Source of the DNA: an uncultured Verrucomicrobiota bacterium
GTDB taxonomy: Bacteria; Verrucomicrobiota; Verrucomicrobiia; Opitutales; Opitutaceae
Direction: 5' to 3'
Length of the DNA stretch: 35,505 bases
Assembly: GCA_903960515.1 (NCBI GenBank)
Contig: CAJCBL010000234.1
Location: 1-35,505 of the forward strand
Shown here: piece by piece, positions 7,492 to 16,547 of the stretch
How the letters are laid out: every line of letters begins with the position of its first letter
How positions within the stretch are numbered: position 1 is the first letter of the stretch
The notes under the pieces: model-generated
The model's input: only the letters and a program-made list of their open reading frames with translations
What the model was told of the DNA's origin: nothing
The model's database searches: none
Made by a program: the position numbers and the translations under genes

Positions 7492-9795
7492 CTAGTGTGG
7501 CTGGACCAGGAAACGCGAGAGAGCGTCGGCCACCGTAGTGTCGGTACGCCACTGGGAGCGCGGGGCTAGCTTTGTGTTGCGTCCCAAGAGCCCAAGCATG
7601 CCCAGCGGCACGGCTACCCGGTAGCGCCCGGCTGGGTCAATGGTGCGGGACTGGAGGTCGGGATGGAAGGCCATCCAGAATTCGGACGCCTCGGGGAGCG
7701 CGGCCACCAGAGTTTGGGCCTGGAGGAGCTCGCTGCCGGTCAACTCCAGCATGTCGATGGTGTGGCCGTAGAAGAGCGCCTCGAGGTCGGCCACTCGGGT
7801 TTCGCCTGGGGTGACGGGAACGCTGCCAAGCTCGCGCAGGCGCCCGGCTATGGCGAGATCGGCACCGGTGGCCAGGCGCACGGCCTCGGCGATACGGCGG
7901 CCGAGCACGGCCTGGTTCTGGGGCTGCTGGCAAACGATGGGCGAACGGTCGCGGTCGGGCAGCCAGCGCCAGCGGCTGTCGAAGCTACGCGTGGCCACAA
8001 GTTGGCGACCGGTGGCTTGGGTGATGAGCAGGTCGGCGCCGATGAAGAGCGGGGTGGCCAACGCGGTGACTGCGGCGTCGGGTGCGTATCCGGCCGGTTC
8101 GGTGGAGGCGATCCAGTACACCAGGCGTTGCATGGCCAGCGGGTTGAGGGCGACCAGGCCGAGGGTGCGTTGGAAGGCGGGCAGTGTGAAGCCGTCGCTG
8201 CAGGTGATGTTGCCGCCCTCCAGTCGCACGGGCAGGTCTGGGGCCAGGCGGGCGACGATGGTATTCTCGGCGGCCGAGCCGATGAGCACGAGGTTGCCAC
8301 TGGTGAGGTCGGCGTCGGTCACCTCGGTGTCGGCCTTGGTGCGCAGGCGGCCGAAGAGGTTTTGGCTGTGCGGTATGTTGTCGCGCGGATCGGCGTCGCC
8401 GGAGTCCAGGGCCCACAGCGGGCTGGAACTTTGACTGGCGGCGGTGGCGGCGGTGCGTAGGGCGGCGACGGTGGCGGCGTCGCCGCTGGTGCCGTACACG
8501 ATGAGCAGCGGCGAGCCGTCGTACACCAGGAGCGGCCCGCCCGGGGTGTGGGAGCGGGCGGGGGCTGTCCGGCCGCCTCCGGCCGAGGCGTCGCCGGGGA
8601 TGATCACCTCGGGAGACAGGGGCGCTGCCAGCGAGTAAGGCGGCTGGCCGGCGACGACGACCTGCAGCGGTTGAGAGGGGTCGAAGGGCGACTCCGGCAA
8701 GCGGAGACGCAGGCGGGCCACGTTGTCGAGCTCGACGTAGAGGGTGTTGTTCGCCCCGGCGGTGGCGATGAAGCGGGCCGGGCGCGACAGCGGGCCCCAT
8801 TCGACGATCTCCGCCCACCAACAGCGCGGCGCGGCTCCATCTGTGGCTGTGAAGTCGAGGTGGCGCACGGTGCGCGACTCGGGGAGTACCTGGTTGGCCG
8901 CCCAAGCCTCGGCCCGGGCGTTGCCGGCGGCATAGTCCCAGGCGGCGTGTCCCAGTCCGGTGGTTTCATCGAAGATGGCCTGACCGCCCCGGCGGCGCAG
9001 CTCGGAGAGCGGCCCGCGTGAAAGAAGGATGGGGACAACGGGGTCGTCGTCGCTATGGGTGGCGTAGATGGGGAAGGTGAGGAGGTTGCCGATGGCATCC
9101 TGTTGGAGGTAGCCGCAGGTGATCTGGCCGGAGGCGAAGCGGTGGGGGTAGCGGGCGCCGAGTCTGAAAGTTCCCGAGCCGCCCATGCTGCCACCGGCTA
9201 GGTGGATGCGGTTGGTGTCGATACGCCAGTGGGCCTCGACGTAGTCGAGGGCGTGGAGGACATCGGCCTCGGAGAGCGCCACGTACAAACCGCCGCGGGC
9301 GCGGCCGAGTACGGCAACCTCGAAATAGCCCGCGTGGTCCTTCATGTTGGCGGAGTGGTTGAGGTGGTCGCCGGTGTAGCCGTGCATGTAGAGCGAAAGC
9401 GGAGGCGCCGGCCGGCGCTCCGGGTCATAATCGGTAGGGATCACAATCTTGAAGGGCTGCCCGGATCCATCGACTGGTGACTCGTAGGCCCATTCCTGCA
9501 CGCCGCGCAATTTGCCCAGCAGTTGTGGGTCGGCGGTGATGCGACGGGTCCATTCGACGAGGCGGGAAATCTTGTCTGCAGCGGGGGCGCTAGCGGCACC
9601 GCTGCGGGCGACTGCGGTCTCGGCCTCGAAGCGCAGAAACTTGAGCCACCCCCGATAGGCGGCGAGTTCGGGCTGGGCCAGCGCGACCTCCGCAGCACTG
9701 GCAGCCTCTGGGAAGCCGGGCGTGACGGGAGCGGTGGGCTGGGCGGAGCCGACAAGCGCGGTGAGCCCAGCAAGGATAGGAAGAAGAATACGCAT
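7492..9795 (-). CDS. Secreted alpha/beta-hydrolase esterase fused to a 5'-nucleotidase-C-like domain
   Basis: I place the start at ATG 9795 (767 residues), because MRILLPILAGLTALVGSAQ is a good Sec signal peptide. The open frame extends 34 codons upstream but those look non-coding. Residues about 100-290 form an esterase or poly(hydroxyalkanoate)-depolymerase-like alpha/beta-hydrolase. Visible are the oxyanion-region YMHGYTGDH (136-144), the nucleophile elbow GGSMGGSG with Ser203, an Asp cluster HSDDDP near 247-252, and His283 in GLGHAAW. Residues about 300-620 hold beta-rich sequence I cannot name. Residues about 628-767 resemble the C-terminal substrate-binding domain of 5'-nucleotidases: RRIAEAVRLATGADLAI, ALFYGHTIDMLELTGSEL, then a YRVAVP strand. 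The matching N-terminal metallophosphoesterase domain is missing, so nucleotidase activity is not expected. Probably periplasmic or secreted. Confidence 0.8.
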   Translation of the reverse strand: MRILLPILAGLTALVGSAQPTAPVTPGFPEAASAAEVALAQPELAAYRGWLKFLRFEAETAVARSGAASAPAADKISRLVEWTRRITADPQLLGKLRGVQEWAYESPVDGSGQPFKIVIPTDYDPERRPAPPLSLYMHGYTGDHLNHSANMKDHAGYFEVAVLGRARGGLYVALSEADVLHALDYVEAHWRIDTNRIHLAGGSMGGSGTFRLGARYPHRFASGQITCGYLQQDAIGNLLTFPIYATHSDDDPVVPILLSRGPLSELRRRGGQAIFDETTGLGHAAWDYAAGNARAEAWAANQVLPESRTVRHLDFTATDGAAPRCWWAEIVEWGPLSRPARFIATAGANNTLYVELDNVARLRLRLPESPFDPSQPLQVVVAGQPPYSLAAPLSPEVIIPGDASAGGGRTAPARSHTPGGPLLVYDGSPLLIVYGTSGDAATVAALRTAATAASQSSSPLWALDSGDADPRDNIPHSQNLFGRLRTKADTEVTDADLTSGNLVLIGSAAENTIVARLAPDLPVRLEGGNITCSDGFTLPAFQRTLGLVALNPLAMQRLVYWIASTEPAGYAPDAAVTALATPLFIGADLLITQATGRQLVATRSFDSRWRWLPDRDRSPIVCQQPQNQAVLGRRIAEAVRLATGADLAIAGRLRELGSVPVTPGETRVADLEALFYGHTIDMLELTGSELLQAQTLVAALPEASEFWMAFHPDLQSRTIDPAGRYRVAVPLGMLGLLGRNTKLAPRSQWRTDTTVADALSRFLVQPH

Positions 9796-10434
9796 GATGG
9801 GGCGTGAGCCAGAGGAAGCACTGGTGGCCAAACCCGAAGAGCGAAAGGCCGAAAACGCTCCCCCGCAGAGGCGGAAGCTCTCACGCCGGGCGTGCAAGCC
9901 GCATGATGGAATAGATGTGGGTTAACGAGAAGCGGGTCGGGAGAGCGAAGCCAGGGACCGGCCCCCAAATACCGGACACCGGAGCGTCCCCATCGACGAG
10001 CGGCGGCTCTACAACGAAACTTCAGCCTTCGACCTCCAGCCTTCAGCGTTCTCCGAGCAGAGAGCCGGTTGGCTTTGCTGCGGTGCTGCCAGGCGAGGCC
10101 CGCCTCTCGTCGGGAAAGACCGGAGACCGGGAAGCAGAGACCCAAAAACCGGGGCAGTGGCTCGACGTGCAACCATCCAACAGGCGGACGGAATCGTCAC
10201 AGCAGGCCCGTTACCACGAGAACCAGGTCTGTCCACCTCCGGGAGCGCGCCGCGGTGGCGGCAGCAACACACAGCCGCTCCACTCGGCCGTGCGCGCCCC
10301 GCTCCTCCCCACTACGATGCAGCCTTCACCGCGGACAGATTCCCCCGTCACTACACGACCAGCCGACATCCCCGCCCCCACGCTTCGCCAAAATCACTTC
10401 CCATCGGCCCCCAGTTGCGGCCTGATTGGGGCGA
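9796..10434. other. Gene-free divergent region between esterase and rapA
   Basis: These 639 bases hold the upstream regions of two divergently transcribed genes. TTCAGCCTTCGACCTCCAGCCTTCAGCG at about 10021-10048 repeats the TTCAGCCTTC motif seen at 3494 and 5450. Short overlapping open frames (such as 10009-10272 minus and 9915-10478 plus) look like chance. No confident promoter was found. Confidence 0.4.
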
Positions 10435-13293
10435 ATGCCTCTCGACGTCATTGGTCAGCGTTGTGTGAGCGAACGTGAGCCCGAGCTCGGGCTTGGCGTG
10501 GTCGCGAGTTTCGAGGGGGCGCACCTCGGCGTTGTTTTCCCTGCCAGCGGCGAGAAACGCCTCTACAAGCGCAATACGCCGGTGCTCAAACGCGTGCTGT
10601 TTCATGTGGGCGACACGGTGTCGGCCCGCGGGGGCGAGCGCCTCGTGGTGGAGAGCGTCGTAGAGGAGGCGGGGCTGCTCGTCTACTGCGGCGGCGGCCA
10701 AAGGCTGCGCGAGGACGCCGTCTCCGACCTGGCCAGCGTATTGCTGCCGCAGGCGCGCCTGCTCGCCGGGCAGGCTGAACCCGGCGAGGTATTCGATCTG
10801 CGCCAGCGCGCCCTCCAGGCGCAGGCCACGCTGCGCCAGTCGCCGCTGCGCGGATTCATGGGCGGGCGCATCGACCTGATTCCCCACCAGTTCTTCATCC
10901 TTCGGGAAGTCGCGGCGCGCGCCGTGCCGCGGGTGCTGCTGGCCGACGAGGTCGGGCTGGGCAAGACCATCGAAGCCTGCCTGATCGTGCAGCGCCTGCT
11001 CGCCGTGGGCCGGGCCAAACGAGTGCTCGTGCTCGTGCCAGAGTCGCTCGTACACCAGTGGTTCGTGGAGCTGCTGCGCCGCTTCAACCTCTGGTTCAGT
11101 ATCCTCGACGAGCAGCGCTGCCTCGCTGCGGAGCCGGGCGCGCCAGAGGGCAACCCCTTCCTCGGCCAGCAGCTCGCGTTGTGCAGCCTCGCCTTTCTGG
11201 CGGGCGACGAGGCGCGCGGGGCCCAAGCGGTATCCGCCGGCTGGGACATCGTCGTGGTCGACGAGGCGCACCATCTCGAATGGGCGCCCGGGGCCCCTAG
11301 CCCCGAATACACACTGGTCGAACACCTCTCCTTCAGAAGTCCGGGGCTGCTGTTGCTCACGGCCACCCCGACCCAGCTCGGCCTGCCCGGGCATTTCGCC
11401 CGCCTGCGCCTGCTCGATCCCAACCGCTACGCCGACTATGCCACCTTCCTCGCCGAGACCGAGGCATTCGTAGGTGTAGCCGCCGTGGCCGAGCACCTCG
11501 TGGAGGAGAAGCCGCTCAAAGCCCGCGAGCTCGCCGCACTCAAGCGCATCTTCCAACGCGCCCCCGAGGCGCTGGCCCGCCATCTGGCCGCGCTGGAGGC
11601 CCGCACTCCGGGCGCGCGCGAAGCCCTGCTGCGCACCCTCGTAGACCAGCACGGGCCGGGGCGTGTGATGTTCCGCAACACACGTGCAGCGATGACCGGT
11701 TTCCCTCGCCGCAAGTTCTGCCCCGCCCTGCTCGCCGGCGCCGACCCCACCTTGCTCGCCCGCTGCGCACGCGAACTCGAAGCGGAGGAGAAGGGGGGGG
11801 AGGCCAGTATCCGCTATTCATACAAGGACGATCCGCGCATCCAATGGCTGGCTGGTTTTCTGCGCAAGCACAGCACGGCGAAGGTGCTGCTCATCTGCCG
11901 CTCCCAACGCAAAGTGGCGGCCATCGCCGCCGCGATGCAGGAGACGATCAACGTCAAGACCGGCCTCTTTCACGAAGGGCTTCCGCTGGTACAGCGCGAC
12001 CGCCAAGCGGCGTGGTTTGCCGAGCCCGACGGCGCGAGGCTGCTCATCTGCTCGGAGATCGGCAGCGAGGGCCGCAACTTCCAGTTCGCCCACCACCTCG
12101 TGCTCTTCGATCTGCCGCTCAATCCCGCGCTGGTCGAACAACGCATCGGCCGGCTCGACCGCATCGGCCAGACCCAGGCCATCCAGATCCACGCCCCCTG
12201 CCTCGGCGGCAGCGCGGAGGAGTGTGTCGTAGAATGGTATCAGCGCGGGCTGGGCGCCTTCGAGTCCCCGATGCACGGGGGCGCCGAGTATGTGAAGGAG
12301 TTTCGAGAACGCCTGCTGGTGCTGGCGCTGGGGTTCCATTCCGCCGCAGCGGCCGGCCGCAACCGTGCTGCGCTGGATACGCTTGTCGCCGAAACGGCCC
12401 AGTTCCGCCGCAGCCTACAGCGGCGGCTGCAGCAGGGCCGCGACCGGCTGCTGGAGCTGGCCTCCTTCGACCGTGCTGTGGCCGAGCGCCTGGTGGAGGA
12501 GGTGCGTGCTGCCGACGCCGATCCGATGATTCGGCGCCTCCTGCCCGACTTGCTCGACCACTACGGAGTGCAGATGAAAGAGCACGAGGGGCGAGATCTC
12601 TTCCTCGACCCGAGCCATGCCTACGTGGAGGCGTTCCCCTCGATACCGGCCGCCGGGATGCTTGTAACCTTCGAGCGCAGCCGTGCGCTGGTGCGCGAGG
12701 ACATCCCGTTCGTATCGCGCGACCACGCTCTGGTGCGCGACTCGCTGGACCTTCTGCTCAACTCCCCGAGCGGCACCACGGCCTTCGCCCTGGTCGCTTC
12801 CGGCAAACCCAATCTCATCCTCGAGTCGGTCTTCGTGCTGGAGGCGGTGGCCGATTCCCGGTGGCACGTGGACCAGTTTCTACCGCCGGCGCCGGTCCGT
12901 GTCGTGGTCGACGCCCGGGGACAGGATCTCACGGCCACCCGCCCCCCCGGTCCTCTCGCCGACGAGACACCCGAGCACGCGCTACTGCGTTTCCTTGAAC
13001 GCCCGCAGTTCAACGCCGCCCTGCTCAAGTCGATGGTCGACTCCGCCACCGCCGTAGCGGAAATCCAATCCACACGCCTGCGAGCCGCAGCGGCTACTTG
13101 CGCCCAAGCCTCGCTGTGTGCCGAGATTCAGCGCCTGATCGATCTGCGCAAGGTCAACGACCACGTCCGCCCCGAGGAGATTTCCCTCGCCCAGGACCAA
13201 CTCCGCCTCACCGGGGAAGCCATCGCGCAAGCCCGGCTGCGACTGGACTCACTGCGCCTGATCGTCGAAGGGGCCGCCACGCTTACGCGGTGA
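10435..13293 (+). CDS. rapA: RNA polymerase-associated Swi2/Snf2 ATPase RapA (HepA)
   Basis: At 952 residues this is close to the 968 of E. coli RapA, and it resembles that protein along its length. RapA binds RNA polymerase and uses ATP to promote recycling of stalled complexes. The ATG at 10435 gives MPLDVIGQRC, aligning with the family N-terminus MPFTLGQRW; a TTG at 10426 would add three residues. Order of domains: Tudor-like N-terminal region (about 1-110) with SEREPELGLG; a Snf2 helicase core with IPHQ (149-152), Walker A DEVGLGKT (171-178), DEAH (276-279) and LLLTATP; helicase C with FHEGL, CSEIGSEGRNFQF and EQRIGRLDRIGQ; then a RapA-specific C-terminal region with FLPPAPVRV and RLDSLRLIV at the end. 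The spacing of these motifs matches RapA rather than generic Snf2 proteins. Confidence 0.96.
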   Translation: MPLDVIGQRCVSEREPELGLGVVASFEGAHLGVVFPASGEKRLYKRNTPVLKRVLFHVGDTVSARGGERLVVESVVEEAGLLVYCGGGQRLREDAVSDLASVLLPQARLLAGQAEPGEVFDLRQRALQAQATLRQSPLRGFMGGRIDLIPHQFFILREVAARAVPRVLLADEVGLGKTIEACLIVQRLLAVGRAKRVLVLVPESLVHQWFVELLRRFNLWFSILDEQRCLAAEPGAPEGNPFLGQQLALCSLAFLAGDEARGAQAVSAGWDIVVVDEAHHLEWAPGAPSPEYTLVEHLSFRSPGLLLLTATPTQLGLPGHFARLRLLDPNRYADYATFLAETEAFVGVAAVAEHLVEEKPLKARELAALKRIFQRAPEALARHLAALEARTPGAREALLRTLVDQHGPGRVMFRNTRAAMTGFPRRKFCPALLAGADPTLLARCARELEAEEKGGEASIRYSYKDDPRIQWLAGFLRKHSTAKVLLICRSQRKVAAIAAAMQETINVKTGLFHEGLPLVQRDRQAAWFAEPDGARLLICSEIGSEGRNFQFAHHLVLFDLPLNPALVEQRIGRLDRIGQTQAIQIHAPCLGGSAEECVVEWYQRGLGAFESPMHGGAEYVKEFRERLLVLALGFHSAAAAGRNRAALDTLVAETAQFRRSLQRRLQQGRDRLLELASFDRAVAERLVEEVRAADADPMIRRLLPDLLDHYGVQMKEHEGRDLFLDPSHAYVEAFPSIPAAGMLVTFERSRALVREDIPFVSRDHALVRDSLDLLLNSPSGTTAFALVASGKPNLILESVFVLEAVADSRWHVDQFLPPAPVRVVVDARGQDLTATRPPGPLADETPEHALLRFLERPQFNAALLKSMVDSATAVAEIQSTRLRAAAATCAQASLCAEIQRLIDLRKVNDHVRPEEISLAQDQLRLTGEAIAQARLRLDSLRLIVEGAATLTR

Positions 13294-13401
13294 CAGTGCT
13301 TCGTCCGCACCTGGCGATTACAGCCCAAGCTCGTCGCATCGATGAGCGTAGGCCCCGATCACTCGCCCCGCCGCGGGGGCTCGACCCACACCGGCGACCG
13401 C

Positions 13402-13809
13402 TCAGCGACCGCCCTTGGTGTCCTTCGCGCTCTTCTCGGGCTTCGCCGGCTTGACGATCTTCTTGAAGAGCGCGGCGACATCGAGCCTGGTTTCCGGCCG
13501 GATCTCCATGCCCGCCAGTTCAGTGGCCAGCGCCTCCTGAGAGAGCGAACCAAGATCGGAAAGCAGGTAATTGAAAATCAATGCGCGGATGGCGGTGGCG
13601 GCTCCGGCAGGGTTGGGCCCGAACATGCGCAGGGCCTCCTTCTCGTGCACCCAGAGAAATTTCTCCACTCCGATCTCGATCCCTCGGCCGCTGTTTGCCG
13701 CCCGCACTTTGGCCGCCAGGTGGAGGAGATCCTCCGGACGTGTGCTGGGTAGCGCGCCCTCAAAAATGGCGAAGCGGGCAATTTCGGGGATCAGGTTCTC
13801 GGATTCCAT
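13402..13809 (-). CDS. Small hypothetical protein with Lys-rich tail
   Basis: A 135-residue protein starting at ATG 13809, not recognised. The N-terminal two-thirds alternate hydrophobic and charged residues (for example ENLIPEIARFAIFEG and GIEIGVEKFLWVHEKEALRMFG), as in a soluble helical fold. The last 25 residues are rich in Lys, Pro and Ala (KKIVKPAKPEKSAKDTK), typical of flexible basic tails. There are no membrane segments or signal peptide. It lies 108 bases downstream of rapA on the opposite strand and has no operon partner. Coding character is supported by a sensible amino-acid mix compared with the overlapping frames on the other strand, which are Arg/Pro-rich. Confidence 0.6.
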   Translation of the reverse strand: MESENLIPEIARFAIFEGALPSTRPEDLLHLAAKVRAANSGRGIEIGVEKFLWVHEKEALRMFGPNPAGAATAIRALIFNYLLSDLGSLSQEALATELAGMEIRPETRLDVAALFKKIVKPAKPEKSAKDTKGGR

Positions 13810-14201
13810 CGGGGGATCATAGCAGATCGCGCGGGCCCGCGTCTAGGGGCGTGACAGGGTTTCGTGCGGATTTCCTCCGCAAGGCAAAAAAAAGACACCC
13901 CGCCTGTGCCGTGCGTTCATAAGGCTCTAGTCCGTTTTAAGTTCAAGTGGGAGTCTCCCGACGGCATCTGTCTTCCGATGAACGGCCTGACATCAACCGC
14001 CGGTTCCGACTCCCGAGGGAGAAATATAGGGCCGAGAGCGTGGTAATGAACAACTCGAACACTGCAGGGTGCGGAATCAAAGTAGACTGCCACACGGCTC
14101 CGTCAAACGGGCATTTGCCCAAGTTTTCGCTTTTGCGACAGCCTGGGTATCCCAGCCGAAACAAGATTGCTCCCCGCAAAGCCGGCGGCACTTTCGCCCC
14201 C
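13810..14201. other. Upstream region of the multihaem cytochrome gene
   Basis: This 392-base stretch precedes the cytochrome gene. Its frame is open throughout and joins the gene, but lacks protein-like character before the signal peptide. Two small hairpins lie shortly before the start: GGGCA/TGCCC (14109-14113 with 14116-14120) and CTGGG/CCCAG (14143-14155 region). A polypurine run (CAAAAAAAAG) sits near 13885. Base composition is less GC-rich than the flanking genes, as expected for a regulatory region, but I cannot assign promoter boxes. Confidence 0.4.
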
Positions 14202-16409
14202 ATGTCCAGCGCTACCCCCGCTAGGTCCCGGGCCGGATGCCGGCCGGCCGCCCTTTTCCCGCTGCTGCTCGCTCTGCTGGCGACCCTGTCTGTCTTCGCT
14301 ACTACACCACAACCCGGGCCCGCCGCTGGACAGCCGATCGTAGCCGGGCCCACTCCGGCCGCCGCAGCCATTCTCGAGACCAGCGACTGCCTGGCCTGCC
14401 ACGACGAGGTCTCCGTAGGCACACTACCCGCGCGCAAATCGGGAGCCGCCCCGGCCGTGCACACCGGCCTGCTTGGCAAATCGGTCCACGCCAAACTCGC
14501 CTGCACCGCCTGCCATGCCGACATCGCCGACGTACCGCATGCCGACAAACTGGCGCCCGCCCAGTGCGCCTCATGCCATGAGGCCGAGGGCAAGGCCTAC
14601 GCCAGCAGTATCCATGGAGTAAGCCACCTGATGGGCGCCTCCGACGCCGCGTCCTGCAAAGATTGCCACGGCGGGCACGACATCCTGCCCGTAGGCTCGC
14701 CCAGCAGCCCGGTCCTGAAGTTCAACCTGCCGCGCACCTGCGCCAAGTGCCACAGCAACCCGGGCCTCGCCGCCGAGTACCAGATGCCTCGCCCGGAGGC
14801 CGCCAGCCACTACATGGAGAGCATCCACGGCAAGGCCCTCCTCCAAGGCTTGGCCGTCGCCCCGTCCTGCAACGACTGCCACGGCGTGCACGACATCCGC
14901 CGTTCCGTCGACAAGGCCTCCCACACCAACCACCAGAACATCGCCCATACCTGCGGCCACTGCCACGTGGGCGTGGAGCAGGTCTACAATACCAGTATCC
15001 ACGGCCAACTGCTCGCCGCCGGCGACAAACGCGGTCCAGTGTGTTCGGACTGCCACTCCGCCCACGACATCGAGCATCCCGTGAGCGCACACTTCAAGGC
15101 CAGCAGCGACCAGAGCTGCGGCAAGTGCCACCAGGACCGCCTCGCCCACTACCGCGACACCTACCACGGCAAGGCCATGGCGCTGGGCCGCCCCAACGTA
15201 GCCGCCGATGTGGCCGCCTGCTACGACTGCCACGGCCACCACGATGTGCTGCCCGTGAGCGATCCGCGCTCGCGCCTCTCCTCCTCCCGTATCGTGGGCA
15301 CCTGCCAGCAATGCCATCCCGGGGTGGGCGCCAGTTTTGCGAAGTACCAACCCCACGCCAACCCCCTCGACAGCGTCAACTACCCGATCCTCAACAAGGT
15401 ATTCGTCTTCATGACGATCCTGCTGGTGGGCACCTTCGCCTTCTTCGGCATCCACACCCTCTTCTGGCTGGTGCGCTCCATCTACCTCTTCCTTCACGAC
15501 TCCAGACAGTTCCTCGAGGCCAAGGTCACGATCGAGCGCGACGAAGAATGGTTCACCCGCTTCACGCCCTTCGAGCGCTTCCTGCACATGATGGTCGTCA
15601 CCAGCTTCCTGCTGCTGACCATCACCGGTATGCCGCTGAAGTTCTACTACACGGCGTGGGCCCACTCGATCTTCGAGCTCATGGGTGGGGCTGATGTAGC
15701 CCGCTCGCTGCACCACTTCGGGGCCATCATCACCTTCGCCTACTTCGCCCTGCACCTGGGCGCCCTTGCCATCTCGCTGTGGCGGCGCCGCTCTGCGCTG
15801 CGCGATCCGGCCAGCGGCCGCCGCTCGCTGCGCCGGCTCCTCGGTGCGGTGTTCGGTCCCGATTCGATGTTCCCGTCCCTGCAGGACGGGCGCGACTTCG
15901 TAGCCCACAACCGCTGGTTCTTCGGCAAGGGCCCGCGCCCGCAGTTCGACCGCTGGACGTACTGGGAGCGCTTCGACTACCTGGCCGTGTTCTGGGGCGT
16001 GGCCGTAATCGGCGCCTCCGGACTGCTCATGTGGTTCCCGGCCTTCTTCACCCGGTTCTTCCCAGGCTGGATCATCAACATCGCCCATGTCGTCCACTCC
16101 GACGAGGCGCTGCTGGCCGCCGGCTTCATCTTCACCTTCCACTTCTTCAACACGCACTTCCGTCTCGAGAAATTCCCGATGGACACGGTGATCTTCTCGG
16201 GGCGCATCTCCAAGAGCGAGATGCTCCACGAGCGCAAACGCTGGTACGACCGCCTCGTGGCCGAGGGCCGCCTAGAGGCCCACCGTGTGCGCGACGACTG
16301 GGAGGGCCGTCGCCCGATCGCCCGTACCTTCGGCTTCCTCTTCTTCGGCCTCGGGTTGGTGCTGCTCGCTCTCATCGTCTATGCGATGACCTCCCGCCTG
16401 CTGCACTGA
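14202..16409 (+). CDS. Undecahaem cytochrome c fused to a b-type membrane cytochrome domain
   Basis: A 735-residue protein from ATG 14202, chosen because it gives a signal sequence (Arg-rich, then FPLLLALLATLSVFA, residues 19-33). An upstream in-frame start at 13947 has no support. Eleven CxxCH haem c sites lie at about residues 63, 101, 122, 152, 180, 223, 251, 281, 306, 340 and 368. A unit with SIHG or TYHG followed by CxDCHGxHD recurs at about 136-160, 207-231, 266-289 and 321-348, which suggests internal duplication. After residue 395 come a transmembrane helix and a cytochrome b561/formate-dehydrogenase-gamma-like domain (about 450-660). It has membrane segments and paired histidines (His462, His504/505, His518, His629, His632, His647, His652) that could hold b haems. 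A final helix lies at about 710-728. The likely role is to move electrons between the quinone pool and periplasmic partners. The partner is unknown. Confidence 0.9.
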   Translation: MSSATPARSRAGCRPAALFPLLLALLATLSVFATTPQPGPAAGQPIVAGPTPAAAAILETSDCLACHDEVSVGTLPARKSGAAPAVHTGLLGKSVHAKLACTACHADIADVPHADKLAPAQCASCHEAEGKAYASSIHGVSHLMGASDAASCKDCHGGHDILPVGSPSSPVLKFNLPRTCAKCHSNPGLAAEYQMPRPEAASHYMESIHGKALLQGLAVAPSCNDCHGVHDIRRSVDKASHTNHQNIAHTCGHCHVGVEQVYNTSIHGQLLAAGDKRGPVCSDCHSAHDIEHPVSAHFKASSDQSCGKCHQDRLAHYRDTYHGKAMALGRPNVAADVAACYDCHGHHDVLPVSDPRSRLSSSRIVGTCQQCHPGVGASFAKYQPHANPLDSVNYPILNKVFVFMTILLVGTFAFFGIHTLFWLVRSIYLFLHDSRQFLEAKVTIERDEEWFTRFTPFERFLHMMVVTSFLLLTITGMPLKFYYTAWAHSIFELMGGADVARSLHHFGAIITFAYFALHLGALAISLWRRRSALRDPASGRRSLRRLLGAVFGPDSMFPSLQDGRDFVAHNRWFFGKGPRPQFDRWTYWERFDYLAVFWGVAVIGASGLLMWFPAFFTRFFPGWIINIAHVVHSDEALLAAGFIFTFHFFNTHFRLEKFPMDTVIFSGRISKSEMLHERKRWYDRLVAEGRLEAHRVRDDWEGRRPIARTFGFLFFGLGLVLLALIVYAMTSRLLH

Positions 16410-16426
16410 GGGGGCGATCGGGCTTG

Positions 16427-16456
16427 CTCGCACGCGCTTCGCCGGGCGCGTGCGAG
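16427..16456 (+). terminator. Hairpin downstream of the multihaem cytochrome gene
   Basis: CTCGCACGCGC (16427-16437) pairs perfectly with GCGCGTGCGAG (16446-16456) around an 8-base loop, 17 bases after the cytochrome stop. The stem is strong but no T-tract follows, so it may be a transcript-stabilising hairpin or a Rho-assisted terminator. Its GCTTGCTCGCACGCG sequence resembles the hairpin repeats at 33135 and 35401. Confidence 0.5.
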
Positions 16457-16547
16457 TACGCCACATACACCACGCGAGCACCCGCCACCGCTCCCACGCC
16501 GCTCTTGCCTGCCCGCGCCCAGTCGCGAAGTTGGGGGGCTGTTGTCC

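Noticed and set aside
9796-9897. Longer start for the esterase at 9897
   Set aside because: A Sec signal peptide begins at 9795. Translation of the extra 34 codons would place a Ser/Arg-rich lead in front of it.
14571-16229. A 552-codon open frame on the minus strand inside the multihaem cytochrome gene
   Set aside because: It is rich in Val, Gly, Ala, Glu and His with no recognisable domain, and it lies opposite a gene with eleven haem motifs. Long antisense open frames are expected in GC-rich genes.
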